From Bacteroidetes bacterium HGW-Bacteroidetes-4 (lineage in GTDB: Bacteria; Bacteroidota; Bacteroidia; Bacteroidales; SZUA-534), in assembly GCA_002840905.1 (NCBI GenBank), contig PHDD01000001.1, positions 124,001 to 188,000 on the forward strand: a stretch of 64,000 bases of DNA, read 5' to 3'. Position 1 is the first letter of the stretch. Each line of letters opens with the position of its first letter. Below the pieces are notes generated by a model. It was not told where the DNA came from. It did not search any database and was given only the letters and a program-made list of their open reading frames with translations. This document shows positions 58,388-64,000 of the stretch, in pieces. The translations under genes were made by a program, and so were the position numbers.

Positions 58388-58666
58388 TCATTTTTTCACT
58401 TTCCCAGATTTGGCTCATATTGTGAACCTGTGGCTTGAATCTACGCTTCCAGCATAAATGTCATTTCTTATGTAAATTCAAAAAAGTTCGATACCTTACA
58501 ATTTATCTTATATTCATAGAGGATAGGGCAAGTAAAGCTATGTATTGCCTTTAGGTACACGACTAATTGAAAGTCTGTTAAATTAAGACACCTATTCCGG
58601 GCAAATAAAATGTCCTCTTAACGCAACCAAATCCTGTTAAAAGGTATCTGCTTAGAAAATTTTTTT

Positions 58667-59125
58667 ATGAAAAAAATTTTTAGCCCCATCCTTTTAATTT
58701 GTCTGTTAGCCTGTTCATGCGAAAAGGATAACAACAGCGACTTCAATTTAGGTGAAGGAATAGAGTTATACCTTACCCAAACACCTTATATCGCTAGTTT
58801 AGAACAAGATTACAGTCAGGTTGACTTCGATACCATTTTATTGGAAAACACCCCAATGCTGCGTTATAACCAGCTGGTTAAATACGATACCGCAAACCAT
58901 AAACTTACTCTGGCCATTTCGCACGATTCGTTAAAGATTGGTGATGCCGCCGTTTATGGACGTATGTTTGTGCTCACAATCGACAAAGAACCTGTTTACT
59001 GTGGCTTTTATTGGCCGCTAATTTCTTCAATACCCTGTCTCTGGGTTTTTATTGAGGAACCCTATTACGAATTGGATGGTTTGGCCGACAATGAAATTAT
59101 GATACGTTTTAATTCGCAACTTTAA
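58667..59125 (+). CDS. Lipoprotein, hypothetical
   Basis: Lipobox MKKIFSPILLICLLACSCEKDNN. Confidence 0.7.
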   Translation: MKKIFSPILLICLLACSCEKDNNSDFNLGEGIELYLTQTPYIASLEQDYSQVDFDTILLENTPMLRYNQLVKYDTANHKLTLAISHDSLKIGDAAVYGRMFVLTIDKEPVYCGFYWPLISSIPCLWVFIEEPYYELDGLADNEIMIRFNSQL

Positions 59126-59227
59126 ACCGATCCCCGACTTGATTCGCGTTTGGTGGAACGCTTAAAAAAAGATAATAAATTTAGATGATGCATAACCAGA
59201 GTTTTAATTAACAAATACTGCCTTAAA

Positions 59228-59845
59228 ATGAGAAAATCAATTGTTATTCTTTTATCGTTTATAATGATTAATCAGTACGCAACTGCACAGGTAAACGCTC
59301 CTAAGTTATTAAACGGTAAAATTGGACTTACCTTTTCTTCTTTTGGAGAAAACCAGGTATTTCGATTTAGTGAATATGACGGAGCTCCGGGTTATGAAAG
59401 CGATTATTTTAGGACCCTGGGAATCAGTTGGATTTATCCGGTGAACGCTTGGTTGGAATTCGAAACAGGAGTAGAATTCGCAGAACACCATATCACAATA
59501 AATCCCACGTTGCCTCCCGATTTAGAAAATACTTCTCGCCCGGCCAATTTTTCCTTAATTAATGTACCTTTCTCGTTAAGAGCTAATTTTTTAAAATATT
59601 TTTTCATGAATGGGGGGTTAATTTTAGATATTGATGCTTCAACATCCAGTTCAATCGACAATCAAACCGGGATTGGAACCTTACTGGGTTTTGCTGCAAA
59701 ATACGATTTCAGCTTTGGGCTTACCGCTTTTGTAAATCCTTATTTTAAGGTTCATTCCATAATGCCTTTCCAGGATTCCGATCATCATCAAAGGGTATGG
59801 GAAAATGGCGTAAGGCTTGGCTTAACTTACGACTTTGGAAAGTAG
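59228..59845 (+). CDS. Outer-membrane beta-barrel-like secreted protein
   Basis: Signal peptide MRKSIVILLSFIMINQYATAQ, alternating hydrophobic pattern, terminal RLGLTYDFGK. Confidence 0.65.
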   Translation: MRKSIVILLSFIMINQYATAQVNAPKLLNGKIGLTFSSFGENQVFRFSEYDGAPGYESDYFRTLGISWIYPVNAWLEFETGVEFAEHHITINPTLPPDLENTSRPANFSLINVPFSLRANFLKYFFMNGGLILDIDASTSSSIDNQTGIGTLLGFAAKYDFSFGLTAFVNPYFKVHSIMPFQDSDHHQRVWENGVRLGLTYDFGK

Positions 59846-59922
59846 GATTTTAAAAACTTTTAACAACAGCATTCATTTATAAAGTTAACCTGCATAAACA
59901 AATAACTAACTCTAAAACAATT

Positions 59923-60474
59923 ATGAAGAAGCTGATTTATATTTTACTTTTCGGACTGTTTTTAGTGAATTGCGAAAAAGACGATTCCCTAAGCAGTGTC
60001 GATAGAAATGTGATTACTGAAGATGGCTCGGTTCCCTTTGAGGAATTGCTGATTCTGATGAATTTAAAAACAAGCGACAGTACGTATTTGGTAGTTAAGT
60101 CGATTGATTCAGTGAGTATTTTCATTAACAATTACCAATGGAGCAAAAGCAACTCTCTTATTCTCGACACATCGAAAGTTAACAAAACCTTGGTAGGGAA
60201 TAGCTACCAGACCAAACAAAAAATTAATTATTTGATTATCGCAAATCAACACATCGAAGAACCCGCTTATACTACGGCCGGAGAATTTGCCCAATACCTG
60301 AATGCCGTTTACGAACTGAAACCGGGAGAATATGCCTGTTTAATAGAATCGTTTCAAATTACTTTTAACGATAATTCAACAAAAATTTATTATCCTTTTG
60401 ATTACACCACTTTTAAAGTGGAACAAAATTCAAGAAGCGCTTATATTGGTGAAATCGAGATAAAAATTAATTAA
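59923..60474 (+). CDS. Lipoprotein, hypothetical
   Basis: MKKLIYILLFGLFLVNCEKDDS lipobox. Confidence 0.7.
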   Translation: MKKLIYILLFGLFLVNCEKDDSLSSVDRNVITEDGSVPFEELLILMNLKTSDSTYLVVKSIDSVSIFINNYQWSKSNSLILDTSKVNKTLVGNSYQTKQKINYLIIANQHIEEPAYTTAGEFAQYLNAVYELKPGEYACLIESFQITFNDNSTKIYYPFDYTTFKVEQNSRSAYIGEIEIKIN

Positions 60475-60825
60475 ATGAAGACATTAAAACTCATACTCCT
60501 GGTTTTTGCATTGGGAATCATGCAATCATGCTATAAACCGGCAACTATCCGGGTACAAAACAATATTACACAGGTAAAGATTGTAGATGTAAAATGGGGA
60601 GAGGTTTACCTGGCAACAGAATTGCTTCCCGGAGAAACTTCTGAAAAAAGTTCTATTGAAAAATATGAAAAGGAATTGCTGGGTAAACATCCGGTTTCAT
60701 TTATAATGACAGCAAATAACAAGTCAATTTACCTTGAAACAGAAGAAGAATTCTTATTGAATGAAGACGACGATATATTGATAATTTTAACCGACGACAC
60801 CCAGGTAAAAAATCCCAACGAATAA
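60475..60825 (+). CDS. Lipoprotein, hypothetical
   Basis: MKTLKLILLVFALGIMQSCYKP lipobox; starts immediately after the previous stop codon. Confidence 0.7.
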   Translation: MKTLKLILLVFALGIMQSCYKPATIRVQNNITQVKIVDVKWGEVYLATELLPGETSEKSSIEKYEKELLGKHPVSFIMTANNKSIYLETEEEFLLNEDDDILIILTDDTQVKNPNE

Positions 60826-61154
60826 TCTGGCGTATCACACGGAAGCTTTCAGTTGGTCAATTCTTAAAAGAAAAACACCTTAGATGAGCAAGAACTGCAA
60901 TTGAAAGTTATCTGAAAGAAATTCCGCTGAAGGCAGCGGCTTTTATCTAAAACCAAATTTATCTGTAAATGCTTGCCTGCTTTGGTGCAACTATGGTTTT
61001 TTGTTGGTTAATCCATAAAACAGCCTGCTATAATATTGTGTTTCTTCTTGTTAATTACCTCCTTACAATTGAAAATATCAGTATTATAATTTACTTTTAT
61101 TATTGTTTTTTTTATGTCAACTGGCTTTAAAAAATCAATTGTAAATTAACGATT

Positions 61155-61862
61155 ATGGAAACCCAGAAATCACAAAAAACGTTTTTGACGTTTGGATTTT
61201 ATACATCCATTTTTATGTCATTGCTAACCCTGGTAACCTTTGGTTTCGCTATAACTGCAATTCCTTCTGCCGGACCATACTGTCCGGGTAATTGTATGGA
61301 TTATCCGTTTCCCGATATACTTTTATATTACCCAAGAGATTACCGTTGGATGTATCTGGCTATTTTTCAGTTGTTTGCTTTTGTGGTTTTTATGGTAAGC
61401 AATCATTATATTGCTAACGCGACGAAAAAACTTTTTACCTTCCTTAGCATTGCTTTTGCATTGATTTCAGCTACCGTTTTATTGCTGGCTTATTTTACCC
61501 AGTTTTCAGTGGTCCCAATTAGCGTAATGAAAGGTGAGACCGATGGAATAGCCTTAATAACCCAATATAACGAACATGGTTTGTTTATTGCCATGGAAGA
61601 GTTGGGGTATATTAGTATGTCTCTTGCCTTGTTTTTTCTGGCCTTTGCTTTCACAAAGCTTTACCGCTTGGAAAGAGGAATACGCATTATTCTGATAGGC
61701 CAATTATTTTTAAATGTTTTTGCTTTTCTGTTTTACGCACTCAAATTCGGAATTGAAAGAAGTTACCTGTTCGAAGTGGCCACCATCACCATTAACTGGT
61801 TGACACTTATTATTACGGGCTTGCTAATAGGAATGTATTATCGGCAAAAAATTAGATACTAA
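61155..61862 (+). CDS. Multi-pass membrane protein, hypothetical
   Basis: 235 aa with several TM-like segments. Confidence 0.7.
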   Translation: METQKSQKTFLTFGFYTSIFMSLLTLVTFGFAITAIPSAGPYCPGNCMDYPFPDILLYYPRDYRWMYLAIFQLFAFVVFMVSNHYIANATKKLFTFLSIAFALISATVLLLAYFTQFSVVPISVMKGETDGIALITQYNEHGLFIAMEELGYISMSLALFFLAFAFTKLYRLERGIRIILIGQLFLNVFAFLFYALKFGIERSYLFEVATITINWLTLIITGLLIGMYYRQKIRY

Positions 61863-61904
61863 TTCAAGGAAATATTTATTAGTAATAAATTTAAAAATAC
61901 GATT

Positions 61905-62390
61905 ATGAGAAAACTTGCAGTTGTTTTTTTATTAATTACCACAAGCATGACATTTATCTTAGCTCAGAATGTTAATGAGGCTATTGTAATGAAAAGAGTT
62001 TTGGGTGGTTATCAGTTTTATCAGGGTGCAAACCGATTAAATATGAATCAACTGGTTAATGCCATGAGACCCAATGAGCAGGCTTACCTGCAAATTAAAT
62101 CAGCAAAGTCGACCTATACTTTAGCTGCTATTGTTGGGGCAACAGGTGGTTTTTTGGTTGGTTGGCCTCTAGGTACAGCGCTGGGTGGTGGTGAACCTAA
62201 TTGGGTTATGGCAGGTGTGGGTGTCGGTTTAATTGGAGTTTCTATTCCTTTAACTCGAAGCTTTAATAGAAAGGCCGAACAGGCGATTGACACTTTTAAT
62301 AACGGACTTCAATCCAATTCATTTTGGGAGAATACCGAATTAAAACTGGCCATGACAGGCAATGGAATAGGTTTGGTTTTCAGGTTTTAA
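61905..62390 (+). CDS. Secreted hypothetical protein with Gly-rich TM segment
   Basis: Signal peptide MRKLAVVFLLITTSMTFILAQ; AAIVGATGGFLVGWPLGTALGGGEPNWVMAGVGVGLIG. Confidence 0.7.
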   Translation: MRKLAVVFLLITTSMTFILAQNVNEAIVMKRVLGGYQFYQGANRLNMNQLVNAMRPNEQAYLQIKSAKSTYTLAAIVGATGGFLVGWPLGTALGGGEPNWVMAGVGVGLIGVSIPLTRSFNRKAEQAIDTFNNGLQSNSFWENTELKLAMTGNGIGLVFRF

Positions 62391-62428
62391 CCTGCTGCAT
62401 ACACTAAAAAACCTTTGGAAACGACAGA

Positions 62429-62983
62429 TTGAAAAAATACGAAACAATAGGCAGTTGTGGAATTGATTGTGGACTCTGCCCCAGGTATCATACCAAAGGC
62501 GATTCTGCGTGTCCCGGATGTGGTGGATTGAATTTTAAAGATAAACATCCTTCTTGTGGCTATTTAACTTGTTGCGCTGGTAAAAAAGGATTCGAAGTAT
62601 GTTCATTTTGTAATGAGTTTCCCTGTAAGCGGTTCGAATCGGAGAAAGATGGCTATGACTCATTTGTAACACACCAAAGAATAATGCCAAATCTTTACTT
62701 TATTAAAGAAAATGGTATCGATGAATTTCTGGAGCAGCAAAAAATCAGGATGGAAATTCTGGCCGGTATGCTCGCTAATTTTGACGAGGGTCGCACCAAA
62801 AGTTTTTTTTGCTTGAGTTGTGCATTACTACCGCTCGACCAATTATTGACCTTATACATTGTTTTAAAAGCAGATGTTGCCGAATCGGTCGATTTAAAAG
62901 ATAAAAACAAAAAAGCAAGAACCCTTTTTACTGATGCAGCCAGAAGCTTGTCAATAAGTCTTAGGTTAAATAAAAAGTTATAA
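62429..62983 (+). CDS. DUF3795-type Cys-rich protein (TTG start)
   Basis: YETIGSCGIDCGLCPRYHTKGDSACPGCGG...CGYLTCCAGKKGFEVCSFCNEFPCKRFE. Confidence 0.8.
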   Translation: MKKYETIGSCGIDCGLCPRYHTKGDSACPGCGGLNFKDKHPSCGYLTCCAGKKGFEVCSFCNEFPCKRFESEKDGYDSFVTHQRIMPNLYFIKENGIDEFLEQQKIRMEILAGMLANFDEGRTKSFFCLSCALLPLDQLLTLYIVLKADVAESVDLKDKNKKARTLFTDAARSLSISLRLNKKL

Positions 62984-62994
62984 TACAATAGCTT

Positions 62995-63405
62995 ATGAAT
63001 CATACAAGCATAGCCCCCTGTGGTGTAATTTGCGATTTATGCTATGGGTTTCAGCGCACCAAAAACAAATGTGTTGGCTGTAACCAAAGTGGTAATAAAC
63101 CTTACCATTGCATTGTGTGCAGCATAAAAAGCTGTGCCGAAAAGCAGGGTAATGAAAAATTACTTTGTTCCGCTTGCATTAAATATCCTTGCCGGCGAAT
63201 TAAAGATTTGGATAAGCGTTACCGCTTAAAATATGGCGAAAGCATCATTCAAAACCTGAACCAAATTGAAACCTTTGGCATGGCTCAGTTTATTGAACAA
63301 GCAAAAGAAAAATGGCACTGTAATTCCTGTGGAAGCTTGTTATGTGTACATCGCGAAGCCTGTTTGCATTGCGGTAATAAAAATGATTTTTTTCCTCAGA
63401 ATTAA
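62995..63405 (+). CDS. DUF3795-type Cys-rich protein
   Basis: SIAPCGVICDLCYGFQRTKNKCVGCNQSGNKPYHCIVCSIKSCAEKQGNEKLLCSACIKYPCRRIK. Confidence 0.8.
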   Translation: MNHTSIAPCGVICDLCYGFQRTKNKCVGCNQSGNKPYHCIVCSIKSCAEKQGNEKLLCSACIKYPCRRIKDLDKRYRLKYGESIIQNLNQIETFGMAQFIEQAKEKWHCNSCGSLLCVHREACLHCGNKNDFFPQN

Positions 63406-63635
63406 GATGCTGAATTGGATTATCTCAAGGGTGAATTTAAATTGGTTTTTCTTTTTAATTTTTTGTCTTTTTTACAGTAAGCTTAAGCTTTTGCATTAAA
63501 AACAACCAATAGTTGTTGAATTACCACCAATTTTAGCGAAATTACAACCTAAAGTGATTGAATTTATTCGATTCAGAATACGAAGCCAAATAGCTTTGTG
63601 GTGTCGAAAAAATTAAAAACTAAAAGCTTACAACT

Positions 63636-64000
63636 ATGTTAACAACAAAAATTATTGGGCAAAAAATTGCCGAAGCGCGAAAAAAAATTAATCTATCGCA
63701 AGCCGCACTGGCCGAACGTTTATTTATTAGTTCGCAGGCTGTCGGAAAATGGGAGCGGGGCGAATCGATGCCCGACCTGATTACATTTAACCGTTTGGCT
63801 GAACTACTGGGTGTTGACCTGAACTATTTTTCTGAAAACTTTTCATCTCACTTTAATGTAGAGTCACAATCCGAATCCCAGGTCAATAAATCGGCCGAAA
63901 TTTCTACACAAAATAAGAAGTTTTCGGGCATCAGTAATAAAAAGAAGCTGACTTGGGATATGTCGCATGGGAACTGGGTCGACGCCGACTTTTCCGGCCT
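63636..64000 (+). CDS. XRE-family transcriptional regulator (partial, runs off right edge)
   Basis: Not in ORF track. ATG at 63636: MLTTKIIGQKIAEARKKINLSQAALAERLFISSQAVGKWERGESMPDLITFNRLAELLGVDLNYFSENFS...; frame open to base 64000. Confidence 0.85.
   Translation, partial: MLTTKIIGQKIAEARKKINLSQAALAERLFISSQAVGKWERGESMPDLITFNRLAELLGVDLNYFSENFSSHFNVESQSESQVNKSAEISTQNKKFSGISNKKKLTWDMSHGNWVDADFSG

Overview
This 64 kb window is an AT-rich Bacteroidetes chromosome segment, judged from TAnnTTTG-type promoters, HU-HIG, BT4734/VirE-N, DUF3987, DUF6266 and DUF3795-like proteins. Ordinary chromosomal genes lie at about 1-33.5 kb and 58.2-64 kb: a giant secreted multi-domain protein running off the left edge, C69 dipeptidase, rplS, guaA, rnz, a STAS protein, rpsA, sugar-nucleotide genes, two acyl-CoA ligases, xseB, a SpoIIE-type phosphatase, kdsA, mnmE, and a tail of lipoproteins and DUF3795 proteins. 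They are interrupted by a ~24.7 kb integrative element (about 33501-58241) inserted at the 3' end of mnmE. A 13-bp perfect direct repeat (ATAGGAAAGTAAA) marks both ends. It sits within an 18-bp block encoding FCIGK*, so mnmE stays intact. The element carries a tyrosine integrase module, HTH/VirE/DUF3987 replication-type genes, and two defence operons. Operon A is XRE - HsdM - HsdS - FRG - HsdR - P-loop protein - PD-(D/E)XK-like protein, a type I R-M system with accessories. Operon B is a tightly packed five-gene cluster: XRE-ImmA/IrrE peptidase, PIN-domain protein, a long prokaryotic Argonaute with an apparently degenerate catalytic site, an SMC/ABC-like ATPase, and an HNH nuclease (Septu/PtuAB-like). 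Operon B is my best candidate for an undescribed system. A 1.3 kb gene-free, structured, repeat-containing block lies near the right end of the element. All assignments come from reading the sequence and motifs; no database searches were run.
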